IMG/VR virus record: IMGVR_UViG_3300030060_007476
Coordinates: 1-29,082 of that record
Length of the DNA stretch: 29,082 nt
Direction: 5' to 3' (one strand)
From: a virus
A model generated the notes under the pieces. The model was not told where the DNA came from, made no database searches, and worked only from the letters and a program-made list of their open reading frames with translations. Shown here one piece after another: positions 6,209-14,045 of this stretch; the stretch's first letter is position 1, and every line of letters begins with the position of its first letter. The position numbers and the translations under genes were made by a program.

Positions 6209-7783
6209 ATGAGACAAAAACAATCTCTTAAGCAAATAATTAAGCAAGAATATACTAGATGTGCTTCGGATCCCGTATACTTTATGAAAAAGTATTGCCA
6301 GATCCAACATCCAACGAGGGGTAGAATACCATTCAAACTATACCCTTTTCAAGAACAAAGTTTAGAAGATTTATCTGACCATGACTATAATATTATACTG
6401 AAGTCTAGGCAGTTAGGTATATCTACTCTATCTGCAGGATATTCTTTATGGTTAATGTTGTTTCAAGAAGATAAAAATGTACTTGTAATTGCAACTAAAC
6501 AAGAGGTTGCAAAAAACCTGGTAACTAAGGTTAGAGAAATGCATAACTATTTACCGAGCTGGTTAAAAGGAACAACAGTAGAAGACAATAAACTTTCATT
6601 AAGATTTAAGAATGGATCTCAAATAAAGGCTGTTTCTAGTTCTGGAGATGCAGGTAGATCTGAAGCACTTTCATTATTAGTAATAGATGAGGCCGCATTT
6701 ATAGATAAGATTGATGAAATATGGGCATCTGCTCAACAAACTCTTGCAACAGGTGGTAAAGCTATAATTCTTTCAACACCAAACGGAACAGGTAACTTCT
6801 TTCATAAAACATGGGTAGCAGCTGAAGAAAATAGAAATAAATTTAATACTATTAGACTGCATTGGAGTTTACATCCTGAAAGAGACCAGGTGTGGAGAAA
6901 TGAACAAGAACAATTACTTGGTGCAAAAATGGCCGCACAAGAATGTGACTGTGACTTTGTATCTTCAGGTAATACTGTAATTGAAGGACAAACAGTTCAA
7001 TGGTATAAAGATACCTATATGCAAGAACCTGTTGAAAGAAGAGGTAGATCTGGAGAATATTGGGTTTGGGAATATCCAGATTATTCTAAGGATTATATGG
7101 TAATAGCAGACGTAGCTAGAGGAGATGGAACAGATTTTTCTACTTTTCAGGTTATGGATATAGATAACGTTACCCAGGTTGCAGAATTTAGAGGTCAATT
7201 AACTCCTAAAGACTTTGGTAATATGTTAGTCACTGTTGCAACAGAATATAATGAGGCTTTACTAGTAATAGAAAATGCGAGTGTAGGTTTTGGAGCAATT
7301 CAAAGTGCAATAGATAGACAGTATAAAAATTTATATTATACATATAAGCAAGACGGTGTAACAGACGCAACAACACAAATACAAAAAGGTTATGATTTGA
7401 AAGATAAAAGTCAAATGACTCCAGGATTTACAACATCTAGTAAAACCAGGCCACTTTTAATTTCGAAACTTGATATTTATTTTAGAGAAAGATCGCTAAT
7501 CGTCAGGTCAACAAGACTACTTGACGAGCTAGCTGTATTTATCTGGAAGGGACATAGAGCAGAAGCTCAAAAAGGATATAACGACGACTTAGTAATGGCG
7601 TTAGGTATAGGACTTTGGGTTAGAGATACTGCTCTCAAGCTTAGAAATGACGGTATCAATTTGAGTAAAAATGCCATAGATAATATTGGCAGAAGTGATG
7701 GAATGTATACTCAAACTGAACATAAAGATTGGAAATGGGATACTCCAGGTGGTGGAGAAGATTTGACATGGTTAATTAAATAG
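6209..7783 (+). CDS. gp17: Terminase large subunit (T4 gp17-like)
   Basis: 524 residues, the DNA-packaging motor ATPase and nuclease. ATPase motifs: Walker A region KSRQLGIST at 65-73, Walker B LLVIDE at 156-161, coupling motif LSTPNG at 188-193. RNase H-fold nuclease motifs: IADVARGDG with Asp301, LLVIEN with Glu355, and NDD with Asp459/Asp460. The Walker A has Ile71 where T4 gp17 has the invariant Lys (SRQLGKTT), but Lys65 and Arg67 lie upstream, as in a known variant terminase P-loop. The N-terminus has the usual 'YFMKKYCQIQHP...LYPFQ' entry. It is somewhat shorter than T4 gp17 (610). No Shine-Dalgarno precedes the ATG; the frame has no upstream ATG before the stop at 6164. Followed after 10 bases by the portal gene. 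Confidence 0.95.
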   Translation: MRQKQSLKQIIKQEYTRCASDPVYFMKKYCQIQHPTRGRIPFKLYPFQEQSLEDLSDHDYNIILKSRQLGISTLSAGYSLWLMLFQEDKNVLVIATKQEVAKNLVTKVREMHNYLPSWLKGTTVEDNKLSLRFKNGSQIKAVSSSGDAGRSEALSLLVIDEAAFIDKIDEIWASAQQTLATGGKAIILSTPNGTGNFFHKTWVAAEENRNKFNTIRLHWSLHPERDQVWRNEQEQLLGAKMAAQECDCDFVSSGNTVIEGQTVQWYKDTYMQEPVERRGRSGEYWVWEYPDYSKDYMVIADVARGDGTDFSTFQVMDIDNVTQVAEFRGQLTPKDFGNMLVTVATEYNEALLVIENASVGFGAIQSAIDRQYKNLYYTYKQDGVTDATTQIQKGYDLKDKSQMTPGFTTSSKTRPLLISKLDIYFRERSLIVRSTRLLDELAVFIWKGHRAEAQKGYNDDLVMALGIGLWVRDTALKLRNDGINLSKNAIDNIGRSDGMYTQTEHKDWKWDTPGGGEDLTWLIK

Positions 7784-7793
7784 GGAAAATAAA

Positions 7794-9620
7794 ATGGCAG
7801 ACAAAACATTATTTGGAAGATTAAAAAAGATTTTAGGTCAATCAGCTGTAGTTAGAAGAGTTGGTGATAATAAATTAAAAGTAATAGATCCAGCACGAGC
7901 ACAATCAGCAGGTAATTTAGAAACTAACATGTTGATTGATAGATATAATAGACTTCACTCTACTCCAGGTGGTAAAGGTGTATATGACCCTAGCCAAGGA
8001 TTCAATCAGCTTAGAAATGAGCTGTTTAAGGATTATGAAGCTATGGACAATGACTCTATAATTTCAGCTGCACTGGATATTTATGCAGATGAATCAACAT
8101 TAAAAAATGAGTTTGGAGATATACTAGAAATTAAAAGTGGTAAGAAAGAGATACAACAAATATTACATAATCTTTTTTACGATGTGTTAAATGTTGAGTT
8201 TAATTTATATCCTTGGATTAGAATGATGTGTAAGTATGGAGACTTTTACCTTCAATTACATATTGTTGAAAAACTAGGAGTTGTAGGTTGTAATCCACTT
8301 TCTCCATACGCAGTTTCAAGACAAGAAGGTATAGATCCAGAAAGACCAGAAGCTGTTGAGTTTCAGTATGATGAAACTTACGGTGGAGTTGTTGGAGCTT
8401 ATGGTAAAAGTAAAAATGGAAATAAAATATTTGAAAATTATGAAGTTGCACACTTTAGATTATTACAAGATACAAACTTTTTACCATACGGAAAGTCAAT
8501 GATAGAAATGCCAAGAAAAACTTGGAAACAATTAACTCTTATGGAAGACGCTATGATGATTCATAGAATTATGCGTGCACCACAAAAGAGAGCTTTTAAG
8601 ATAGATATTGGAAATATTCCACCTGCAGAGGTAGATGCTTACATGCAGAAGGTAATAAATAAAATGAAAAAAGTACCGTATATGGATAAAAATACGGGTG
8701 ACTACAATATGAAATTCAACATACAAAACATGATTGAAGACTTTTATTTACCTGTTAGAGGTGGAAACTCTAATACTTCTATCGAAGATATAGGTGGATT
8801 AGAATGGACAGGCGTAGATGATGTAGAATATTTAAGAAACAGAATGATGGCAGGTCTTAGAGTACCTAAAGCATTTTTAGGCTATGATGAAAATGTAGAA
8901 GGTAAAGCTACTCTAGCTGCAGAAGATGTTAGATTTGCAAGAACAATAGAAAGAATCCAAAGAATTTTTGTTTCAGAACTAACTAAAATAGCAATTGTAC
9001 ATCTATATTCTCAAGGATATACTGATGAAGACCTTGTTGACTTTAGTTTAACTCTTACAAACCCATCAACTATAGCAGAACAAGAAAAATTAGATGTATT
9101 TGATAAGAAGGTATCTCTTGCAGATTCAATAAAGAATAATAAAATGTTATCTGAAGATTGGGTATATGAAAATATATGGAAGATGAGTAAAGATGAAGTA
9201 GAACTTGAACGAGAAAAAGTTATTGAAGATATTATACAAGTCTACAGACAAGATATGATTCAGCAAGAAGGTAAAGACCCTGCAAAGGCAGAAGATGAAA
9301 TAGCTGAAAAAATAAAAAAGAAAAATAGGGCTACACTATCTTCATCTGGAGATACTAGAAAAACTAGAGGCGGTAAAGACGATAGTGATGTTGGAAGACC
9401 TGAAGAAGATGTAGATTATGGTACTCAAAGAGCTCCAAGAGGTAGAGATCCTTTAGGAAATGAAACAAGAGTTCGAGATGTAAAGAATAGAGATAGAAGC
9501 ATTAAGTTCGCAGCTAAAGAAGTTGTAAATATGTTGAAAAACGACAAAAAAGTTGCACTAAATGAAAAATCTATGCTTGACGAGAACAATCTATTGTCAG
9601 AAGAAGATACAAAGGAGTAA
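7794..9620 (+). CDS. gp20: Portal vertex protein (T4 gp20-like)
   Basis: 608 residues; T4 gp20 is 524. The portal dodecamer nucleates head assembly and is the DNA channel to which gp17 docks. The N-terminus (FGRLKKILGQS), DYEAMDNDSIISAALDIYAD, the YGDFYLQLH strand, PYGKSMIEMPRKTWKQL, and the long stem helix region (LMEDAMMIHRIMRAPQKRAF) are the recognisable gp20 core. DDVEYLRNRMMAGLRVPKAF followed by LGYD is the typical C-terminal crown entry. The last 90 residues are a charged, low-complexity tail (RAPRGRDPLGNETRVRD) that accounts for part of the extra length. It follows gp17 at 10 bases with an AGGGAAAA ribosome binding site. Confidence 0.93.
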   Translation: MADKTLFGRLKKILGQSAVVRRVGDNKLKVIDPARAQSAGNLETNMLIDRYNRLHSTPGGKGVYDPSQGFNQLRNELFKDYEAMDNDSIISAALDIYADESTLKNEFGDILEIKSGKKEIQQILHNLFYDVLNVEFNLYPWIRMMCKYGDFYLQLHIVEKLGVVGCNPLSPYAVSRQEGIDPERPEAVEFQYDETYGGVVGAYGKSKNGNKIFENYEVAHFRLLQDTNFLPYGKSMIEMPRKTWKQLTLMEDAMMIHRIMRAPQKRAFKIDIGNIPPAEVDAYMQKVINKMKKVPYMDKNTGDYNMKFNIQNMIEDFYLPVRGGNSNTSIEDIGGLEWTGVDDVEYLRNRMMAGLRVPKAFLGYDENVEGKATLAAEDVRFARTIERIQRIFVSELTKIAIVHLYSQGYTDEDLVDFSLTLTNPSTIAEQEKLDVFDKKVSLADSIKNNKMLSEDWVYENIWKMSKDEVELEREKVIEDIIQVYRQDMIQQEGKDPAKAEDEIAEKIKKKNRATLSSSGDTRKTRGGKDDSDVGRPEEDVDYGTQRAPRGRDPLGNETRVRDVKNRDRSIKFAAKEVVNMLKNDKKVALNEKSMLDENNLLSEEDTKE

Positions 9621-9627
9621 TTAGATA

Positions 9628-9635
9628 TATTTATA
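9628..9635 (+). promoter_or_regulatory. Probable late promoter element TATTTATA
   Basis: Exact TATTTATA within TTAGATATATTTATATAAGAG, 33 bases upstream of the ATG at 9669, just after the portal stop. A GAAGGGTG ribosome binding site follows. The right flank TATAAGA is shared with the copies at 20730 and 28099. Confidence 0.6.
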
Positions 9636-9668
9636 TAAGAGATAAAGTATAAGTAGAAGGGTGCAAAC

Positions 9669-10532
9669 ATGGCTAAACATTCGAAAGTAAAAAATACAGG
9701 TATTCTGTTTGAACTTTTAGTTCGACAGATAACAACAGATACACTAAACGGAGTTGAAAAGTCTCCTGCTGTATCTATAGTAAAGGAGTTTTTTGGTAAA
9801 AACAAAAACACTGTAATAAAGAAAGAATTACACTTATTTAGGGTATTATTAGATGAGTCTTGTACTACGGCAACCAGAGCAGATATTGCAATAGATACAG
9901 TTATTAAAGAGAGAGCTAAATTAAACAATGCTCAGCTTAGAAGAGAAAAATATAACCTAATTAAAGAAATAAAAAACAACTATAATATAGAAGAATTTTT
10001 TAAGGCAAAATTAGGAAAATATAAAGTAAATGCGGCTATATCTACATTATTTGAGTCTTGCACAAAAACTTTTACTAGCCCAAAATCAACTTTAACTTCA
10101 AGAGCAAATATAGTAGAACACTTATGTGGCAAAACTACTTCAAATTCTAACGTAGACAGAATGGTAGAGGCATTTAGAAGAGAAGACAAAGATTTAAGAC
10201 TTTTAGCATATAAAGTTTTAGTTGATAAGTTTAATTCTAAATACAACAAACTAGATGAATCACAATCTGCGATACTTAGAGAATACATAAATAATATCTC
10301 AAATACAGAGACACTTAGAAAAAAACTACAATTAGTAATTGCTGAACAACTAAAGGAGTTAAGTAAGAATCTAAGTAAGGTCGATGATAAGATAGTAAAG
10401 ATTAAACTTAAAGAAGTGGCAAAACTACTTAAAACGTCTATTTTAAGAAAAAGAAAAATAGATGAAAAGAAAATTCTTAACATATTAAGATTATCAGAAC
10501 TCGTAAGTGAGGTTAAGAATGCCACAAGATAA
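9669..10532 (+). CDS. Conserved T4-like phage hypothetical protein (post-portal position)
   Basis: 287 residues. Begins MAKHSKVKNTGILFELLVRQ, a start I recognise as conserved in marine T4-like phages at this position, but with no established function. The rest is almost wholly helical and rich in Lys, Leu and Asn (LRREKYNLIKEIKNNYNIEE, KLQLVIAEQLKELSKNLSKV), without membrane segments or catalytic motifs. In T4 the genes between 20 and 21 encode prohead core proteins (67, 68), so a head-core or assembly role is a fair guess from position only. The end overlaps the next gene by 14 bases. Confidence 0.7.
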   Translation: MAKHSKVKNTGILFELLVRQITTDTLNGVEKSPAVSIVKEFFGKNKNTVIKKELHLFRVLLDESCTTATRADIAIDTVIKERAKLNNAQLRREKYNLIKEIKNNYNIEEFFKAKLGKYKVNAAISTLFESCTKTFTSPKSTLTSRANIVEHLCGKTTSNSNVDRMVEAFRREDKDLRLLAYKVLVDKFNSKYNKLDESQSAILREYINNISNTETLRKKLQLVIAEQLKELSKNLSKVDDKIVKIKLKEVAKLLKTSILRKRKIDEKKILNILRLSELVSEVKNATR

Positions 10533-11019
10533 AATAGATATTGATGAGCTTGTAGAATTATTCTTAGAAGACGAGCTTGATGAAATAAGCACAACTGCTG
10601 GTTTGCCAGGATATAATAGTCCTTATGCATTTACAGGTAGAAAGCCTAAGTATGAAAAAATGAGAAAGAAAATTGCAAAAGCAGCTGGCTATACTTTGGC
10701 AAAAAAGAAAAAGAAAAATAAGAAACCTTTGGGAGAAGCTATGAAACATTCAGAAATAATTTCAGAAATATTTGGGTTAAATTACCCTTCATTTAAGAAA
10801 GATGAAACAAAAAATGCTAGACAAAAGGTTAATGGAGCTATTAAGGAAATAAACAAAAGACTTTTTGAGATAGAGCGAATAATAGGTAGAGCTACTAAAC
10901 TTAAAAAGGAAGCTGGTGTTTCTAAAGATAACTATTGGAAGTCAAGTACTCCTAGAATGAGAAAGATAGCTGAGAGATTATTAAAAGTTTCTAATAAGCT
11001 TAGAGAATTATCTGCATAA
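10519..11019 (+). CDS. Helical hypothetical protein, candidate prohead-internal protein
   Basis: 166 residues from ATG 10519; a GTG at 10507 is possible, but AGTGAGG sits correctly for the ATG. The N-terminus is an acidic helix packed with (L/I)xE triplets (ELVELFLEDELDEIST), followed by TTAGLPGYNSPYAF, a motif I have seen in marine T4-like phages. A run of lysines (AKKKKKNKKPLGEA, about 61-74) links to a second half starting MKHSEIISEIFGLN at residue 75. That second half is a basic helical bundle (INKRLFEIERIIGRATKLKK). The overlaps at both ends (14 bases upstream, TAATG downstream) place it in an operon ending near gp21. It may be cleaved by gp21; function unknown. Confidence 0.7.
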   Translation: MPQDKIDIDELVELFLEDELDEISTTAGLPGYNSPYAFTGRKPKYEKMRKKIAKAAGYTLAKKKKKNKKPLGEAMKHSEIISEIFGLNYPSFKKDETKNARQKVNGAIKEINKRLFEIERIIGRATKLKKEAGVSKDNYWKSSTPRMRKIAERLLKVSNKLRELSA

Positions 11020-11156
11020 TGAAAGATAAAAGAAAGAACATAAAAGAAGAGCTATCAAAAGAAGATATTAAGGATATTAGAAAGGCTATTAGAATTGAAA
11101 TAGCTAAAGTATTTTTTGACTTATATAGAAAAAGAGGTACTTGGTATCAAGTTTAG
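11019..11156 (+). CDS. Small conserved basic protein (45 aa)
   Basis: ATG at 11019 overlaps the previous stop (TAATG); stop TAG at 11154-11156. The 45 residues read MKDKRKNIKEELSKEDIKD, then IRKAIRIEIAKVFFDLYRKR and GTWYQV. The pattern 'DIRKAIRIEIAKVFFDLYRKRGTW' resembles very small proteins found near the portal/protease genes in marine T4-like phages. It would fold as one or two amphipathic helices. The tight coupling at its start and the AGGAGA for the next gene overlapping its stop support it as a true gene. Function unknown. Confidence 0.65.
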   Translation: MKDKRKNIKEELSKEDIKDIRKAIRIEIAKVFFDLYRKRGTWYQV

Positions 11157-11165
11157 GAGAATATA

Positions 11166-11327
11166 ATGTATAATTTTACATGGCAAATCTGGAGCAATAG
11201 ACCAGAAAATAAAAAGCTAATTTCAGAAAATATGGAAAAAGCTAAAAAGAAGTTTAATAGAGAAAAGTTTTTGTGGGAAGAAAGAACTAAACACCTACAA
11301 AATCAACATCGAGTTACGAATAAATAA
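11166..11327 (+). CDS. Small hypothetical protein (53 aa)
   Basis: ATG 11166 with a good AGGAGA five bases upstream; stop TAA 11325-11327; an AGAGGAGATAATAT leader for the next gene follows immediately. The 53 residues begin MYNFTWQIWSNRPENKKLIS and continue as a strongly charged helix (EKAKKKFNREKFLWEERTK). No cysteines or membrane segment. I do not recognise it. The ribosome binding site and its exact fit between neighbours are the evidence that it is expressed. Confidence 0.6.
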   Translation: MYNFTWQIWSNRPENKKLISENMEKAKKKFNREKFLWEERTKHLQNQHRVTNK

Positions 11328-11340
11328 GAGGAGATAATAT

Positions 11341-11910
11341 ATGTCTTATGTAGGAAAAACAACATTAAAGGGATACTTCAACGCTGGAGATGTCCCAACA
11401 GAATCAAACTTTCAAGATCTAATAGATTCTTGTCATCAAGGACATGGTTCGTTTCAAATAGTCGCATCAGAATCTGCAGATACTGCCATAACTGGTGATG
11501 GAGATGCAACTGGTGGTATAGTTTATGTTGCCGACCAAGGAACTGCATCAGATCACTTTATAGTGAAATTACCTGAGGCATCAACTAATAATATTGGTCT
11601 TAGCTATAAGGTTATTATAGGAAACAATGCTAATAATGTTAGGATAGGACCAGATGGAACTACAACAAAACTTACAGGTAGTCTTAATATAGCTTGTGAT
11701 GCAGCGGCAAAATCATTATATAGAGCTGCAGATGTAGGAGCAACTCACGTTTCTCTTTCAGTTGCAGAAGCAGGAAAAGGTGGAGCTACTGGTTCTGTTA
11801 TAGAGTTTTTCTATAATTCAGCAACAGGAGTTTCTGTGTTTGGTACAGTATTAGCTGACCATGCATCTCCAACTGGAGCAGATTTATATGGAACAGGTGA
11901 TATAGGATAA
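11341..11910 (+). CDS. Beta-rich structural protein, head-region
   Basis: 189 residues. It begins LKGYFNAGDVPTESNFQDL, the 'F..GDxPTxxxFxDLIDS' entry found at the N-terminus of many phage structural or fibre-like proteins. The rest is glycine-, serine- and threonine-rich beta sequence with regular turns (AITGDGDATGGIVYVADQG, VRIGPDGTTTKLTG, EFFYNSATGVSVFGTVLAD). No catalytic motif or membrane segment. A strong GAGGAGATAATAT leader suggests high expression. It lies immediately before the prohead protease gene, so a head decoration or fibre protein is plausible, but the family is not named. Confidence 0.6.
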   Translation: MSYVGKTTLKGYFNAGDVPTESNFQDLIDSCHQGHGSFQIVASESADTAITGDGDATGGIVYVADQGTASDHFIVKLPEASTNNIGLSYKVIIGNNANNVRIGPDGTTTKLTGSLNIACDAAAKSLYRAADVGATHVSLSVAEAGKGGATGSVIEFFYNSATGVSVFGTVLADHASPTGADLYGTGDIG

Positions 11911-11933
11911 TAAAACTATTGGAGTAATTTAAT

Positions 11934-12566
11934 ATGACTAATAAACAATTATTGATAGATTATACACTTTTCGATGTTTCTCCGCAGATGATTACAGAAT
12001 CTGAGGCTAATAACAATGGAAGAGTTGTTGTACAAGGAGTTCTACAAAGAGCTGGTGCAAAGAATCAAAACGGTAGAATATACCCTAAAGATATTCTTAT
12101 GCGAGAAGTGAAATCATATAAGAAGGTTCAAATAGCCGAAAAAAGAGCTTTAGGTGAGTTAGACCATCCAGAGTCTTCTGTTGTCAATCTACAAAATGTT
12201 TCACACAATGTATTAGATGCATTTTTTGAAGGCGATGATGTAGTAGGAAAAGTAGAAATATTAGATACTCCAGCAGGAAAAATACTAAAAGAATTATTAA
12301 AGGCTGGAATAAAGCTAGGAATAAGTAGTAGAGGATTAGGAAGTGTTAATCAAATAGATGAAAACACAGTACAAGTTGGAAATGACTTTGAACTTATATG
12401 TTGGGACTTTGTATCTAACCCTTCAACACATGGAGCTTTTATGAAGCCAACATCAATAACAGAATCAGTAAATAAAGCTCTAGTTAGTGAATGGGAATCA
12501 TGTGATAAGTATTGCAAGGTTAACTCTATAATTAGAGAAATATTAGTAGATATGGAGATTAAATAA
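11934..12566 (+). CDS. gp21: Prohead core protease (T4 gp21-like, peptidase U35 type)
   Basis: 210 residues, close to T4 gp21 (212). The serine protease matures the prohead by cleaving gp23, the gp22 core and internal proteins after (L/I)xE. GRVVVQGVLQRAGAKNQNGR, then IYP (residues 29-51), is the family's opening strand region. RALGELDHP places the catalytic His at residue 78, and LGISSRGLGSV places the catalytic Ser at 131/132. ELICWDFVSNPSTHGAFM is the typical C-terminal core. MITE|S at 19-23 could be a self-processing site. Its presence shows that the (L/I)xE sites noted in neighbouring proteins have a matching enzyme. The stop overlaps the next start (TAATG). Confidence 0.95.
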   Translation: MTNKQLLIDYTLFDVSPQMITESEANNNGRVVVQGVLQRAGAKNQNGRIYPKDILMREVKSYKKVQIAEKRALGELDHPESSVVNLQNVSHNVLDAFFEGDDVVGKVEILDTPAGKILKELLKAGIKLGISSRGLGSVNQIDENTVQVGNDFELICWDFVSNPSTHGAFMKPTSITESVNKALVSEWESCDKYCKVNSIIREILVDMEIK

Positions 12567-12913
12567 TGGCATTAAGTACAGACGGAACAGGAAAAAACTA
12601 TACTGACTTTAAGAGATTAGGTCATCCTGGTAAATTTAGAGGTGTAGTTGAATGTGGACAAGATACAACAACAAACTTCACAGGTTCTAATTATGGTGGA
12701 TCTGCAGTATTTATTAAGAATACAGCAGGTAGAGCATCAGGAACTACAATAACATTTTCAGATGGTTCTTCTATAACTGCAAACATATTATTTGCTGGAG
12801 GAGATATAGGAGCGCCTGGATTAGTTGAAGCAAGTGTTAGTAAAGTAGTTGTAGCAGATACAAGTAATGCTGAAGTATATGTTTTAATGAGAAATATGAA
12901 CTTCCCAGGTTAA
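12566..12913 (+). CDS. Small beta-rich structural protein
   Basis: 115 residues, starting on the last base of the protease stop codon. The sequence is Gly/Thr/Ser-rich with clear strands (KFRGVVECGQDTTTNFTGS, TTITFSDGSSITANILFAGG, KVVVADTSNAEVYVLMRN), consistent with a compact jelly-roll or beta-sandwich. No membrane or catalytic motif. Its location between protease and an internal-type protein suggests a head surface or decoration protein. The family is not recognised. Confidence 0.6.
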   Translation: MALSTDGTGKNYTDFKRLGHPGKFRGVVECGQDTTTNFTGSNYGGSAVFIKNTAGRASGTTITFSDGSSITANILFAGGDIGAPGLVEASVSKVVVADTSNAEVYVLMRNMNFPG

Positions 12914-12924
12914 GGAGAATAAAA

Positions 12925-13578
12925 ATGAAACTTAGAAAAATATTAGCAGAATCTAAATTAGCTCCAGAACAAAAGAAAACATTCTTAGAGGCTATGTCAA
13001 AATTTAATGAATATGGTAAACACATATACAGAGAATCAGAACTTAGGTCTATTATAGAAAATATGGAAACTTTAATGTCTGGCGCAAGCAACTTTATTAT
13101 TGATGAATCAGATGATTGGTTTGATTCTGTAACTATAAAAAGAGACTCTAAAGATATAAATAATACAGCGAAGGCTTTCACCAAAACTGCTAGAGAAATG
13201 GTTGGAATGCAGCATAGGTTAGAATCTTTGTATGAAGACTTAGGAAATAAACTTGGTAGATATTATGACTTAGGTGAAGCTATGGATCCAGTTGGTAAAG
13301 AAGATGGCGATATAGATAATGACGGTGATAAAGATGGAACTGATAAGTATCTTATGAATAGAAGAAAAGCTATAGGCAAATCTATGAAAAATGAAGCTGC
13401 GCCTAGAATGAAAACTAGTAGACATCGAAAAGAACTTGACCAAGCTATGCAATCTATAATTAGAGCTCAAAATATGATGGCTATTGATATGCCTGGACCT
13501 TACAAGAGAGTTGATAAGGCCTTTAAGCAGATAAAAAAGCAATTTATGAAGTTTAAGGGATTGGTTAATATAGCATAA
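12925..13578 (+). CDS. Putative capsid-internal protein with EF-hand/dockerin-like calcium loop
   Basis: 217 residues. The N-terminus MKLRKILAESKLAPEQ has the short basic helix followed by LAE|S that T4 internal proteins show (FIAE|A), so gp21 trimming after Glu9 is plausible. The middle is helical. Residues 129-140 (DIDNDGDKDGTD) fit a 12-residue EF-hand/dockerin loop with Asp at positions 1, 3, 5, 9 and 12 and Gly at 6, preceded by MDPVGKEDG and followed by KYLMNRRKAIG; I have seen this module in other phage proteins. The C-terminal 60 residues are basic and helical (FKQIKKQFMKFKGLVNIA), suited to contact with DNA or the core. AAGGAG lies before the ATG. A terminator follows. Function unknown; calcium binding is inferred. 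Confidence 0.7.
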   Translation: MKLRKILAESKLAPEQKKTFLEAMSKFNEYGKHIYRESELRSIIENMETLMSGASNFIIDESDDWFDSVTIKRDSKDINNTAKAFTKTAREMVGMQHRLESLYEDLGNKLGRYYDLGEAMDPVGKEDGDIDNDGDKDGTDKYLMNRRKAIGKSMKNEAAPRMKTSRHRKELDQAMQSIIRAQNMMAIDMPGPYKRVDKAFKQIKKQFMKFKGLVNIA

Positions 13579-13600
13579 TTATATCAAAAATAATTGAAAA

Positions 13601-13635
13601 AAAGTTGGCATATATTTTTATATGTCAATTTTTTT
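13601..13635 (+). terminator. Rho-independent terminator before the bS21 gene
   Basis: Arms TTGGCATAT (13605-13613) and ATATGTCAA (13620-13628) pair over 9 bases with one G-U, loop ATTTTT, then a seven-T run at 13629-13635. An A-rich stretch before the stem could extend it. Confidence 0.75.
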
Positions 13636-13648
13636 GTTTATATTATAG
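13636..13648 (+). promoter_or_regulatory. Possible promoter for bS21 (weak)
   Basis: GTTTATATTATAG lies between the terminator and the bS21 ATG at 13680. It is a variant of the window's TATTTATA element and resembles the TATTTATTATAG copy at 17037. A promoter is expected here because a terminator precedes the gene, but the match is loose. Confidence 0.3.
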
Positions 13649-13679
13649 ATAATTAAACGTTTAACTAAAAAAAGAAAGA

Positions 13680-14021
13680 ATGCAAAGAAACAACTACAAA
13701 AAAGACTTCAAGAAGAGGCCATTCAAGAAGCGTCACACTAGAGCCGATTTTTATTTAGAAGGATGTCCTGAAGGTGTTAAGGTACCAGATGGAGATTCAG
13801 GAACTCTAGAAAGAGCCATGAAATATCTAAAGCGCCAGCTAAAAGATTCAGAGAAATTATTTCTATATAAAAATAGAAGATACTATGAAAAACCTTCTCA
13901 TACTAAGAGAGTAAAAATGCAGAGAGCTAAAGCAATGCAAAAAAGAGCTCATGCAATACAAGAGAGAAAGTATGGAAAGAATCAATGTTGGCTTGTCATG
14001 ACAGACAAAGGAGCAAAATAA
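13680..14021 (+). CDS. rpsU: Ribosomal protein bS21 homologue
   Basis: 113 residues. The core at about 34-90 matches bacterial small-subunit protein S21: VKVPDGDSGTLERAMKYLKR, then the charged helix, then RRYYEKPSHTKRVKMQRA with the diagnostic (R)xYEKPS motif, and a basic helix (KAMQKRAHAIQERKYGK). Cellular bS21 is about 60-75 residues; here there is a basic N-terminal extension (KKDFKKRPFKKRHTR) and a C-terminal tail (CWLVMTDKGAK). bS21 sits at the 30S platform near the anti-Shine-Dalgarno region, so a phage copy could bias initiation toward phage mRNAs. bS21 genes are known in phages, including a SAR11 phage. The gene stands alone between two terminators, a moron-like arrangement. Confidence 0.85.
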   Translation: MQRNNYKKDFKKRPFKKRHTRADFYLEGCPEGVKVPDGDSGTLERAMKYLKRQLKDSEKLFLYKNRRYYEKPSHTKRVKMQRAKAMQKRAHAIQERKYGKNQCWLVMTDKGAK

Positions 14022-14045
14022 CAACATTTAATATATTTTTTAACT

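Noticed and set aside
9425-9928. Antisense frame of 167 codons over the portal/9669 junction
   Set aside because: It covers parts of two well-supported + strand genes and the promoter-like element, with no ribosome binding site or recognisable protein; likely a shadow frame.
13611-13622. TATATTTTTATA as a promoter-box copy
   Set aside because: The bases form the loop and inner stem of a clear terminator, and the spacing of the box is broken by extra T residues.
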